From assembly GCA_029855985.1 (NCBI GenBank), contig JAGSHR010000121.1:1-7765 (forward strand): a stretch of 7,765 bases of DNA, read 5' to 3'. A program made the position numbers and the translations under genes. Position 1 is the first letter of the stretch; every line of letters begins with the position of its first letter. The notes under the pieces are model-generated. The model was not told the origin of the DNA and ran no database searches. It was given only the letters and a program-made list of their open reading frames with translations. Source of the stretch: Candidatus Njordarchaeota archaeon (lineage in GTDB: Archaea; Thermoproteota; JANJXX01; Panguiarchaeales; Panguiarchaeaceae). Below, one piece after another: positions 1-6,179 of this stretch.

Positions 1-149
1 ATCCACTCTAATAGCTACACATATGGCTTTAAGAAGGATATTCACTAAGAACCACCAATTTAATGAAGAATTCTTAGCTACGTTGATTCACTGACGAGTC
101 TAAAGCCCATTTCTCTCATAGAGAAGTTGATTAAATAATCAATTTCCTT
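1..149. other. Left flank of the insertion sequence, no firm gene
   Basis: This stretch lies outside the insertion sequence. One frame is open from the left edge (base 2) to a TGA at 92-94 and would give about 30 residues ending in EEFLATLIH; it includes an ATG at 23. It could be the C-terminal end of a gene lying to the left, but nothing in it is recognisable and another frame is also open to a stop near 48. There is a 10-bp palindrome AAGAATTCTT at 66-75 and a small hairpin at 111-125 (TTCTCT, loop CAT, AGAGAA). None of these has an assignable role. Confidence 0.25.
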
Positions 150-167
150 CTGGTTTGTCAAATAATT
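150..167 (+). repeat. Left terminal inverted repeat of the insertion sequence
   Basis: CTGGTTTGTCAAATAATT matches the reverse complement of 1213-1230 at 17 of 18 positions. Weaker similarity continues inward to about 184, ending in a shared CTTTT. This is the expected transposase recognition end. Confidence 0.88.
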
Positions 168-207
168 TTTAATTGCTTTCTTTTATTTACCCATTAAGGT
201 TTTTAGA

Positions 208-275
208 GGAGCCCGCCTTTATAAATACCAGTATTACTCTAATAATCCACATAGAATAGCCTCGAGGCGGGCTCC
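208..275 (+). promoter_or_regulatory. Hairpin gating the transposase start codon
   Basis: GGAGCCCGCCT at 208-218 is exactly complementary to AGGCGGGCTCC at 265-275. This gives a perfect 11-bp stem with 9 G-C pairs around a 46-base AT-rich loop. The right arm ends one base before the transposase ATG at 277. A TATA-like box lies at the left edge of the loop (218-227), so a transcript starting from it near 245-250 would contain only the right arm and could not fold. A transcript entering from outside the element would contain both arms and could occlude the start. This arrangement is known as protection against impinging transcription in bacterial elements such as IS10 and IS50. Its operation here is inference. 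Confidence 0.65.
218..227 (+). promoter_or_regulatory. Candidate TATA box for the transposase gene
   Basis: TTTATAAATA resembles an archaeal TATA box. A transcription start roughly 25 bases downstream would fall near 245-250, leaving a leader of about 30 bases before the ATG at 277. The bases just upstream are GC-rich because they belong to the hairpin arm, so there is no typical purine-rich BRE. Confidence 0.5.
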
Positions 276-276
276 A

Positions 277-1197
277 ATGAAATATATACCATGCTTTGCC
301 TTAAAACTTTTAGCCTATATGCTCCACACGCTATACAGCTTAATGTTCCCTAAGTACGCCAAGCATGGGCATAGGAAAATCACTATCCCGCAGAAATTGA
401 CTGTTATCACCCTGAAAGAGGCTTTCGGATGGTCTTGCAGAGACATGGGTTTATTGATCTTAGACATTGGACCTGTTATAGGCATTAAAGACCCGACGAC
501 GTTCCAAAACTTTAACGCCTTTAAGAAGAGAGTAAAGGCGGGAAGTCTGCAAGCAGTTGTTGAGATAACTGCAATGATTGTGTTGAAACACGGCAACTTG
601 GAGGCTGAAAAGGTTATGCTTGTTGACTCAACGGGCTTCCAAGTCATGGATGCCTCAACGTATTACATGAACAGGGCTCAGAGAAAGGCTGACTTCGCCA
701 AACTTCACGTTGTCATGGATCTCGACACCAAGGTTATAGTGGTTGCCACGCCAACAGATAGGTATGTTCACGATGTTCAGCCTATGAGGAGATACTTTGT
801 TAAGAGGCTTAGGAAAATTGCTAGGATGCTTGGCTTTAGGATAAAGGCTGTTTCGGGGGATTCGGCGTACGCGGCTGAGGACGTCTATCGGGCTATAAAA
901 CGCGAGTTAAAAGCTGCGGCTACGATTAAGCCTAAGAAAACGAGGGGTATACCGAGGAATGGTGAAATTGGTAAGGCATGGCGGATGAGAAACCTGCCGT
1001 GGTTCAAATATTATGCCAATAAAAGGTGGGTGCTTGAAGCCATGTTCAAAGTTTTCAAAAGAATATTCACACCCCAAGTCAAAGCCAAAACACCGGAAGA
1101 AAGAGGCAAAGAATTAATAGCCAAAGTCATAGTCTGGAACACGCTAATAATGGCAAAACAAGCACTAAAAACTAATCTATTGGCAATAGGCATTTAA
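277..1197 (+). CDS. IS5-family DDE transposase
   Basis: This 306-residue protein would catalyse cut-and-paste movement of the surrounding element by binding its terminal repeats and cutting DNA with a two-metal DDE active site. The catalytic residues are visible: D117 in LVDSTGF, D195 in SGDSAY and E254 in RWVLEAMFKVFKR. Around the last one, R250, E254 and K261 fit the R(3)E(6)K part of the IS4/IS5 YREK signature, with a Tyr at 246. The basic N-terminal region (about residues 1-100) has the usual IS5 layout of a helical DNA-binding part before the RNase-H-like fold. The length is normal for the family and the frame has no stops. No clear Shine-Dalgarno precedes the ATG; the right arm of the 208-275 hairpin occupies that position instead. 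The family call is firm, the IS subgroup is not determined. Confidence 0.92.
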   Translation: MKYIPCFALKLLAYMLHTLYSLMFPKYAKHGHRKITIPQKLTVITLKEAFGWSCRDMGLLILDIGPVIGIKDPTTFQNFNAFKKRVKAGSLQAVVEITAMIVLKHGNLEAEKVMLVDSTGFQVMDASTYYMNRAQRKADFAKLHVVMDLDTKVIVVATPTDRYVHDVQPMRRYFVKRLRKIARMLGFRIKAVSGDSAYAAEDVYRAIKRELKAAATIKPKKTRGIPRNGEIGKAWRMRNLPWFKYYANKRWVLEAMFKVFKRIFTPQVKAKTPEERGKELIAKVIVWNTLIMAKQALKTNLLAIGI

Positions 1198-1212
1198 AAG
1201 ACAAGAAAAAAT

Positions 1213-1230
1213 AATTATTTGACGAACCAG
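1213..1230 (-). repeat. Right terminal inverted repeat of the insertion sequence
   Basis: On the - strand this reads CTGGTTCGTCAAATAATT, one mismatch from the left end at 150-167. The extended similarity runs inward to 1196 and overlaps the last codons of the transposase gene. Confidence 0.88.
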
Positions 1231-1254
1231 TATAATTTAATTTATAATTTAATT
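1231..1254 (+). repeat. Perfect 12-bp tandem repeat next to the IS right end
   Basis: TATAATTTAATT occurs twice with no spacer (1231-1242 and 1243-1254), beginning at the first base outside the right terminal repeat. Only AT-rich DNA is involved, so slippage is possible. No copy is seen outside the left end, so it is not a conventional target-site duplication. Confidence 0.7.
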
Positions 1255-1696
1255 TTCCCTAATTCTTGGGACAATTACTTACACCCCATTTGTACTTTAA
1301 CTGGATGAATAATTGCATTGTAAGGTTGAGGGTGATTTTAACGACGTTATTTGATTACTTGATATAAGTTGAATTAGATATGTTATTAAATATTACTATA
1401 TACAATATGGTATATCAATCAATTGTTGTATATTCTATATACATCAATAAAAATCCGACAAGTAGAAGTCTATAAAGCCTAGATAAAATACCAACCAAGT
1501 GAATCTAGTGAACAACCAAAATGTATAAATCTGGCCCTAGGCCATCACTATGAGCTCCTCGATTTAACAAGATATTCTTTAAATAATCTCAAACCGATAA
1601 CATTGATAGGAAGCTCTTTAGGTGTACGCTTAGGAGGAAACTAAAATCCAAATAGAAGTGATTTAGGCCAACTTTTATCTATCCTGGGTGAAGCAA
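1255..1696. other. AT-rich intergenic region between the IS and the MFS gene
   Basis: No convincing gene is seen in about 440 bases. It holds several TATA-like stretches (TATAAAGCC at 1471, TGTATAAATC at 1522-1531, CTTTAAATAA near 1577-1586) and a 5-bp GC-rich hairpin TGGCC-CTA-GGCCA at 1532-1544. CTATATACA occurs twice, at 1396-1404 and 1435-1443. One frame is open from 1483 to a TAA at 1642-1644 and ends in TLIGSSLGVRLGGN, but it lacks an ATG, GTG or TTG at a sensible position, so it may be a gene remnant. A strong ribosome-binding-like TAGGAGGAAA at 1631-1640 has no start codon after it. Any of the TATA-like boxes could serve the downstream transporter. Confidence 0.45.
1686..1691 (+). promoter_or_regulatory. 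Ribosome binding site that decides a TTG start
   Basis: GGGTGA matches the archaeal anti-Shine-Dalgarno and lies five bases before the TTG at 1697. It overlaps the alternative GTG codon at 1688, which itself has no upstream site. Confidence 0.5.
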
Positions 1697-2860
1697 TTGG
1701 AGAGAAATACAATAATTATAATATATGATACTATTGCAAATGCAATACTGTTAGGCATTAACATAATGGGTGTTCAATTTATCTTCACGGGAAAAGTATC
1801 CGAGTTTTATATTGCCTTATTGACAGTCTTCTTTTGGATAGTACAATTGTTCGCGTCACCACTATGGGGGGCTCTCTCGGATATAACTGGTAACAGGAAG
1901 CAAATACTATCACTAACCGTTTTGGCTACAAGCCTAATAGAAATCCTTTATTTCTACTTTCCAAACTATTGGACAATTGCAATCCTCCAAATTATATTAT
2001 CATTCTTTATATCTGCTTATACCCCCGTGGCCTTAGCAATATTCACAGCGGGAAAAAAACAAGAAGAGCTAGGGCGAAGAGCATCACTCTTTAATTTTGC
2101 TAGATCCCTCGGTTTCCTTTTCTCAGGTTATGTTGGAGCAATCGTCATATACCTATACAGTGATAGGGCAATGTTTATAGCTGCATCAATGATTGTTTTC
2201 ACATCATTCTTAGTCTCACTAGCAATCATCGAGCCACCTAACTGTAAAGCGGAAAAATTCACTCAAGGAATCAAGAAAATACTTCGATTACCAGGAGAGG
2301 GCTTTATAAAAAACGGTAACGGTCACGTAGTCTTTATAGCAGCTTCGCTGAGACACACAACAGTTATGGGGTTATTCTCACTTCTCTTCACGTACCTAAC
2401 GAGCATTGGTTTTGAAAAATCAATATTAAGCGCAATAAGCTCATTCAATACCCTCGTTCAAGTAGTAACAATGTACGCTTTTGGGTACCTAGCAGACAAA
2501 ATAGGTAGAAAGCCGCTATACACATCAGGGATACTTCTCTCGGCCTTCATACCGATAGCTTTCATATATGCCAATGATGCCATCACGGCCTCTCTCGCAT
2601 TCTCTTATATTGGGATAAGCTACGCGCTCATGATATCAGGGCTGACCCCCTACTTCAAAGACATAGCACCCGAGGGAAGAGAAGGGGAAGCGCTTTCTTT
2701 CTTACAGACAAGCAGGGCTGTTGGTAACATTATAGGACCCATAACAGCGGGAGCTATCGCGAGCACATATGGTTACCAAACAATGTTCCTCGTTTTAACA
2801 GCAATTGGCCTAATAGGGTTCATATTCTCCCTCTTGGGAAAGGAGACATTACATAAATAA
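1697..2860 (+). CDS. MFS transporter with 12 predicted helices
   Basis: This is a major facilitator superfamily membrane protein, a secondary transporter driven by an ion gradient; the substrate cannot be told from the sequence. Counting residues from the upstream GTG at 1688 (390 residues), the hydrophobic segments fit 6+6 helices with a charged central loop at about 182-210. The MFS motif A occurs in both halves: GALSDITGNRK at 61-71 between helices 2 and 3, and GYLADKIGRK at 266-275 between helices 8 and 9. I prefer the TTG at 1697 as the start because GGGTGA at 1686-1691 sits five bases before it, whereas nothing like a ribosome binding site precedes the GTG at 1688. The choice changes only three residues. 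The gene is a single unit: an IS lies upstream and the next gene downstream is convergent. A drug or metabolite efflux role is possible but unproven. Confidence 0.88.
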   Translation: MERNTIIIIYDTIANAILLGINIMGVQFIFTGKVSEFYIALLTVFFWIVQLFASPLWGALSDITGNRKQILSLTVLATSLIEILYFYFPNYWTIAILQIILSFFISAYTPVALAIFTAGKKQEELGRRASLFNFARSLGFLFSGYVGAIVIYLYSDRAMFIAASMIVFTSFLVSLAIIEPPNCKAEKFTQGIKKILRLPGEGFIKNGNGHVVFIAASLRHTTVMGLFSLLFTYLTSIGFEKSILSAISSFNTLVQVVTMYAFGYLADKIGRKPLYTSGILLSAFIPIAFIYANDAITASLAFSYIGISYALMISGLTPYFKDIAPEGREGEALSFLQTSRAVGNIIGPITAGAIASTYGYQTMFLVLTAIGLIGFIFSLLGKETLHK

Positions 2861-2880
2861 ACGAAAAATGAGATTAACTA

Positions 2881-2906
2881 AAACTTGGAGTTTGCAATTC
2901 TTTTTT
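2881..2906 (+). terminator. Likely transcription terminator of the MFS gene
   Basis: A small hairpin AAACT-TGG-AGTTT (2881-2893) is followed by a T-rich tract, TTCTTTTTT at 2898-2906, about 20 bases after the transporter stop codon. Archaeal RNA polymerase terminates at T-runs, so the T-tract is the main evidence. Confidence 0.5.
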
Positions 2907-3004
2907 CAAACACTCTTAAGTTTCTATACCAGATGCGGGGAATTTAAACTGAAGAGCTCAATCCTTTGTTGAAAGTTGAGTACAGTGAAATTGAGTCACT
3001 TCTC

Positions 3005-3014
3005 AAAAATAATA
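3005..3014 (-). terminator. Possible T-run terminator of the disulfide reductase gene
   Basis: On the - strand a TTATTATTTTT tract lies about 70 bases beyond the reductase stop codon. It is the only T-rich tract near the end of this gene on that strand; the evidence is weak. Confidence 0.25.
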
Positions 3015-3084
3015 AGAAGAGGGTGTTGAAACTTGTTGGGTGTTTTTTGTTATTCTTTCTATTGTATTTGTTCATGTTTGAGTC

Positions 3085-4527
3085 CTATTCTTCTTCGTGG
3101 TGGTGTTCGTGCATCCATTCTTCTGGTTCCCTCAGACTGAAGAATGCTCTTTCCACTACCTCGCTTAACGCTGGGTGAATGTGCATACCCTGGAATATTG
3201 GAATCGCTGATTGGTCGTGAGTGTACATTAAATTGATTATTTCCTGTATGAGTATAGATGCATGAGGTCCAATTATGTGGGCACCAAGGATCCTGTAGGT
3301 GTCTTTCTCCACTATAACCTTGACAAAGTAATCCTTCACGTTCATAGCTTCGCCTTTCGCTGTGTGCTCATATGGATAATATCCAACTAGAATATCGTGT
3401 TTCTCCATAGCCTCCTCCTGCTTCATACCCACACTAGCTATCTCTGGGTAAGTAAATATTGCGTGGGGTACAGCGTGGTAGTCAGGCTTTATCTTTTTAC
3501 CTAGGAATGCATTGTAGAACACGATTTGTGACTCGTAGTTTGCCACGTGTTTAAACATGTATCGTCCTAGGGCGTCTCCGCATGCCCATATGTTTTCCTT
3601 CGTTGTTTCAAGGTAATCGTTAACTATTATCCAACCATTCTTATCTGTTTTAACTCCGGTGTTTTCGACTTTTGTGATATCAGCGTTAGAGGCTCTACCG
3701 GCGGCAACTAAGATTTCATCAGCTTCCACTTCAACGGTTTCCCCCGTTTCAGTGTTCTCCGCTATGACGACTTTTTTGCCGTTTCTCTTTTCGACTTCCA
3801 CTGCTTTGTGGTTTGTTAGAATGTTTATTCCTTGTTTCTCGAAGTCAGCTTGGAGAACCTCGGAGATTTCAGGTTCCTCTGTGTAGACTAGTCTAGGTAG
3901 CATTTCTATTATCGTTACCTTGGTACCCATCATGTTAAAGAAAAACCCGAATTCTGATGCTATGTAGCTGCCCCCAATGATTGCTAGTGTTTTAGGTTGC
4001 TCTTTGAGGTACAATATGTCCTTATTTGTTATGAATCCTGTTTCCCTTAAACCCTCAATGGGGGGAATAAACGGTCTAGAACCGAGACATAACAGGATTA
4101 TATCTCCTTTGATCGTCTCATCACCAACCTTAACCGTGTAATCATCAACAAACTCCCCAGTGGTTTGGTAGAGATCAATCTTCGGAAATTCCTTCAAGTT
4201 TTGCTCAATTGTTTTGCTCTCATGAGTAATAGAATCTCTCACTCTACCAATAACCTTGTCAAAATGTATCTTTTTTATCTCAGCTTCAACACCAAAAGAA
4301 TTGAGTCGTTTTGTCTCATGGATAACTTCCGCGGGGTAAAGTAGCATTTTCGAGGGGATGCATCCTCTGGTTAAACAGATACCCCCAACCATTTCGTTTT
4401 CAATAACCGCTACCTTGTAATCGGGGTTTAGCGAGAATACCTCGGAAACAATGTTCATTGCAGAACCAGTTCCGAAAGCAATTATATCGTATTCCTTCAA
4501 GACAGACAACCCCATAAAGAAAAACAT
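3085..4527 (-). CDS. FAD-dependent pyridine nucleotide-disulfide reductase (dihydrolipoamide dehydrogenase-like)
   Basis: This 480-residue cytoplasmic flavoenzyme should pass electrons between NAD(P)H and a disulfide through FAD and a redox-active cysteine pair. The FAD-binding Rossmann loop is FGTGSAMN (18-25), with E43 as the usual ribose ligand. The cysteines are C51 and C56 in GGICLTRGCIPSK. The nucleotide-binding loop is GGSYIASE (185-192), with E208 at the end of the next strand, which favours NAD(H) over NADP(H). The second FAD motif is ENIWACGDALG (311-321), and the C-terminal dimerisation domain carries the catalytic HPALSE (H451, E456). The protein ends in an unusual His/Glu-rich tail, WMHEHHHEEE. 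Family members include lipoamide dehydrogenase, mercuric reductase and mycothione reductase; the substrate is open because no 2-oxoacid dehydrogenase gene is visible. The spacing from the TATA box would also allow the second ATG at 4515 (M5) as a near-leaderless start. Confidence 0.88.
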   Translation of the reverse strand: MFFFMGLSVLKEYDIIAFGTGSAMNIVSEVFSLNPDYKVAVIENEMVGGICLTRGCIPSKMLLYPAEVIHETKRLNSFGVEAEIKKIHFDKVIGRVRDSITHESKTIEQNLKEFPKIDLYQTTGEFVDDYTVKVGDETIKGDIILLCLGSRPFIPPIEGLRETGFITNKDILYLKEQPKTLAIIGGSYIASEFGFFFNMMGTKVTIIEMLPRLVYTEEPEISEVLQADFEKQGINILTNHKAVEVEKRNGKKVVIAENTETGETVEVEADEILVAAGRASNADITKVENTGVKTDKNGWIIVNDYLETTKENIWACGDALGRYMFKHVANYESQIVFYNAFLGKKIKPDYHAVPHAIFTYPEIASVGMKQEEAMEKHDILVGYYPYEHTAKGEAMNVKDYFVKVIVEKDTYRILGAHIIGPHASILIQEIINLMYTHDQSAIPIFQGMHIHPALSEVVERAFFSLREPEEWMHEHHHEEE

Positions 4528-4542
4528 TCACAACCAAAAGAG

Positions 4543-4552
4543 TTTTTATATA
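4543..4552 (-). promoter_or_regulatory. Candidate TATA box of the disulfide reductase gene
   Basis: On the - strand this reads TATATAAAAA. A start of transcription about 26 bases downstream of its centre falls near 4522, between the two candidate ATG codons at 4527 and 4515. The mRNA would then be leaderless or nearly so, and the lack of a Shine-Dalgarno before either ATG agrees with that. Confidence 0.55.
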
Positions 4553-4659
4553 TCAAACTAAAAAATAAGTGAACACATATTATAAATAATTACACTAAAT
4601 CTACGGTAATTTCAAACTAAGTAGATATATGTGATTTATACATTTAGGAACGAGTTACG

Positions 4660-4669
4660 AAACCGGTTT
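4660..4669. other. 10-bp palindrome between trpB2 and the reductase gene
   Basis: AAACCGGTTT is a perfect palindrome about 50 bases beyond the trpB2 stop codon, in otherwise AT-rich DNA. T-rich tracts lie near it on the - strand (TATTTTCC at about 4682-4689). It may help end trpB2 transcription or be a protein-binding site for the reductase promoter about 110 bases away; neither is shown. Confidence 0.25.
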
Positions 4670-4717
4670 TCTATTGGAAGGAAAATATAGGAATAAAGTT
4701 AAATATGCTATATGTGG

Positions 4718-6034
4718 TTAGGAGTACTCGTAGGGCTCAAGTTTACCATCCAAAAATTCCTCGTAGGCATTTAAATCCAGTAACCCGTGCCCGCTCAAAT
4801 TAAACAAAACCACTCTCTCCTCACCATTTCTCTTTGCTTCGAGAGCTAAATCGAAGACAGCCTTAATGGCATGCGCACTCTCAGGAGCAGGTATTATCCC
4901 CTCTAGCTTAGCGAAAATACTCGCGGCCTCAAGAACTTCAACCTGATTGTAGGCTAATGATTCCACGAAACCATGCTTTTTGAGGAGTGATAGTGTTGGT
5001 GCAGCTCCATGGTATCTCAAGCCACCCGCGTGAATTGGGCTAGGGATAAACTTGTGCCCCAAGGTATACATTTTTATTAGAGGGGTAAGCTCCGATGTGT
5101 CTCCGAAATCATAAGTATACTCTCCTTTAGTGAGAGATGGAGCCGCAGTAGACTCAACGGCAACAAGTTTCACGTCAAGTTTCTTTTCCCTAGAGTACCT
5201 ATAGAAGGGATAAGCAAGGCCAGCAAAATTGCTTCCACCGCCAACGCAACCGACCACGTAGTTGGGCGCCTCTTCGAGAAGTTTCATTTGAACTAGTGCT
5301 TCTTCACCAATGATTGTTTGATGCAACAGAACATGGTTTAACACGCTACCAAGCGCGTACTTTGTGTCATCATTCTTCACTGCAAATTCAATAGCTTCGC
5401 TTATTGCTATTCCAAGGCTTCCTGTTGAATCTGGATCTTCCTGTAAGACTTTTCTCCCGCTCTCTGTTAACTCACTGGGACTTGGAACAACTTCGGCCCC
5501 AAACAACCTCATTATGATTTTTCGTAATGGTTTTTGCAAATAACTTATCTTTACCATGAAAACCAAGAGGTCTAGCCCGAAAACATTCGTGGCATAAGCC
5601 AGAGCAGAACCCCATTGACCTGCACCGGTTTCTGTTGTTAATCTCGAGATTCCCTCTACTGCGTTGTAGTATGCTTGAGGTAAAGCAGTGTTAATTTTGT
5701 GACTTCCTGTAGGTGTTGCTCCCTCGTACTTATAGTATATTCTAGCGGGTGTCTTCAAGTACTCTTCCAGCTTCTTAGCTCTCTTTAATGGAGTTGGTCT
5801 GTAAGCAGAGTACGCTTCTAACACTTCCTTTGGGATTGGTATGAATCTCTTTTTCGAGAATTCTTGCTCAACCAGCTTTTTTGCGAAGAGGGCTTCTAGG
5901 TCCGCTGGTTTGACTGGTTCTTTTGTTGCTGGATTTAACATTGGTGGTAGTTCGCTTGGAAGGTCTGGAATAATATTATACCAGTTTTTGGGAATTATCT
6001 CTTGGGGGTCGGTTAATTGTTCAGTGCTTTGCAT
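4718..6034 (-). CDS. trpB2: Tryptophan synthase beta chain, TrpB2 type
   Basis: This 438-residue PLP enzyme should condense indole and L-serine to L-tryptophan in the cytoplasm. The PLP lysine is K113 in [11 protein letters not shown], the catalytic glutamate region is ETGAGQWG (135-142), the phosphate-binding glycine loop is [10 protein letters not shown] (263-272), and the C-terminal cofactor-contact motifs are PESAHAIK (384-391) and LSGHGLLD (413-420). The long N-terminal region before the fold and the GSHKIN and SGHGLLD wording mark the TrpB2 branch rather than classical TrpB1. The ATG at 6034 is chosen because AAGGTG lies five bases upstream and the protein then starts in the normal place. 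The frame stays open to 6292, but that extension runs antisense to the next gene and looks spurious. No trpA is nearby; TrpB2 proteins may work alone, for example in indole salvage, or with a TrpA encoded elsewhere. The divergent HTH-ACT gene is a candidate regulator. Confidence 0.93.
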   Translation of the reverse strand: MQSTEQLTDPQEIIPKNWYNIIPDLPSELPPMLNPATKEPVKPADLEALFAKKLVEQEFSKKRFIPIPKEVLEAYSAYRPTPLKRAKKLEEYLKTPARIYYKYEGATPTGSHKINTALPQAYYNAVEGISRLTTETGAGQWGSALAYATNVFGLDLLVFMVKISYLQKPLRKIIMRLFGAEVVPSPSELTESGRKVLQEDPDSTGSLGIAISEAIEFAVKNDDTKYALGSVLNHVLLHQTIIGEEALVQMKLLEEAPNYVVGCVGGGSNFAGLAYPFYRYSREKKLDVKLVAVESTAAPSLTKGEYTYDFGDTSELTPLIKMYTLGHKFIPSPIHAGGLRYHGAAPTLSLLKKHGFVESLAYNQVEVLEAASIFAKLEGIIPAPESAHAIKAVFDLALEAKRNGEERVVLFNLSGHGLLDLNAYEEFLDGKLEPYEYS

Positions 6035-6039
6035 GGTAA

Positions 6040-6045
6040 CACCTT
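6040..6045 (-). promoter_or_regulatory. Ribosome binding site fixing the trpB2 start
   Basis: On the - strand AAGGTG stands five bases before the ATG at 6034. It supports this start over the open frame that continues upstream to 6292. Confidence 0.75.
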
Positions 6046-6067
6046 TTGGGATGTTTTTGAGCAATTT

Positions 6068-6083
6068 TGTTGAAGAAACAACA
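6068..6083. promoter_or_regulatory. Candidate operator between the trpB2 TATA box and its transcription start
   Basis: TGTTG-N6-CAACA (6068-6072 and 6079-6083) is a perfect 5-bp inverted repeat of operator size. It abuts the - strand TATA-like box at 6083-6092 and covers the bases just before the predicted trpB2 transcription start near 6062. A protein bound there would be expected to repress trpB2. The arms are short, so chance occurrence is possible. Confidence 0.4.
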
Positions 6084-6092
6084 TATTTAAGC
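6083..6092 (-). promoter_or_regulatory. Candidate TATA box for trpB2
   Basis: On the - strand this reads CTTAAATAT. Transcription would start near 6062 and leave a leader of just under 30 bases that contains the AAGGTG ribosome binding site. A second A/T-rich box (6102-6112) is an alternative. Confidence 0.45.
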
Positions 6093-6100
6093 ATAAGCGA

Positions 6101-6112
6101 ACATAAATATAC
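6101..6112 (+). promoter_or_regulatory. Candidate TATA box for the HTH-ACT regulator gene
   Basis: ACATAAATATAC, preceded by GCGA, could serve the + strand gene with a start near 6133 and a leader of about 47 bases. It lies about 20 bases, centre to centre, from the box proposed for trpB2, back to back with it. Confidence 0.4.
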
Positions 6113-6167
6113 ATTAAAGTACACAATTCTGACAAACAAAGCGTTAACATTTACACATTGAATTCCC

Positions 6168-6173
6168 AGGTGA
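6168..6173 (+). promoter_or_regulatory. Ribosome binding site of the HTH-ACT gene
   Basis: AGGTGA is followed by a six-base spacer and the ATG at 6180. An ATG at 6173 overlaps the site but is in another frame. Confidence 0.75.
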
Positions 6174-6179
6174 TGCGTA

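Larger units (their letters stand above)
150..1230 (+). mobile_element. Complete IS5-like insertion sequence, about 1.08 kb
   Basis: The element is bounded by near-perfect terminal inverted repeats and carries one intact transposase gene, which is what a functional IS5-family element looks like. Reading inward from each end, the first 18 bases agree at 17 positions (CTGGTTYGTCAAATAATT), and 28 of the first 35 agree. The right repeat overlaps the transposase stop codon, so the element is compact. No clear target-site duplication is seen directly outside the repeats (CCTT on the left, TATA on the right). If the true ends lie four bases further out, ATTT would flank both sides (142-145 and 1235-1238), but in DNA this AT-rich that could be chance. 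Intact ends plus an intact transposase suggest recent arrival or continuing mobility. Confidence 0.88.

Noticed and set aside
62..94. ATGAAGA and CTGA as boxes C and D of an archaeal C/D guide RNA
   Set aside because: Box C has a mismatch, the spacing is wrong, and no C'/D' pair or terminal stem is visible.
91..126. CTGACGAG followed by a small hairpin, resembling a hammerhead ribozyme core
   Set aside because: The matching GAAA segment and the three stems in the right order are missing.
3659..3886. 75-residue + strand frame inside the reductase gene
   Set aside because: It is the mirror of a well-supported conserved gene, with no start signal of its own.
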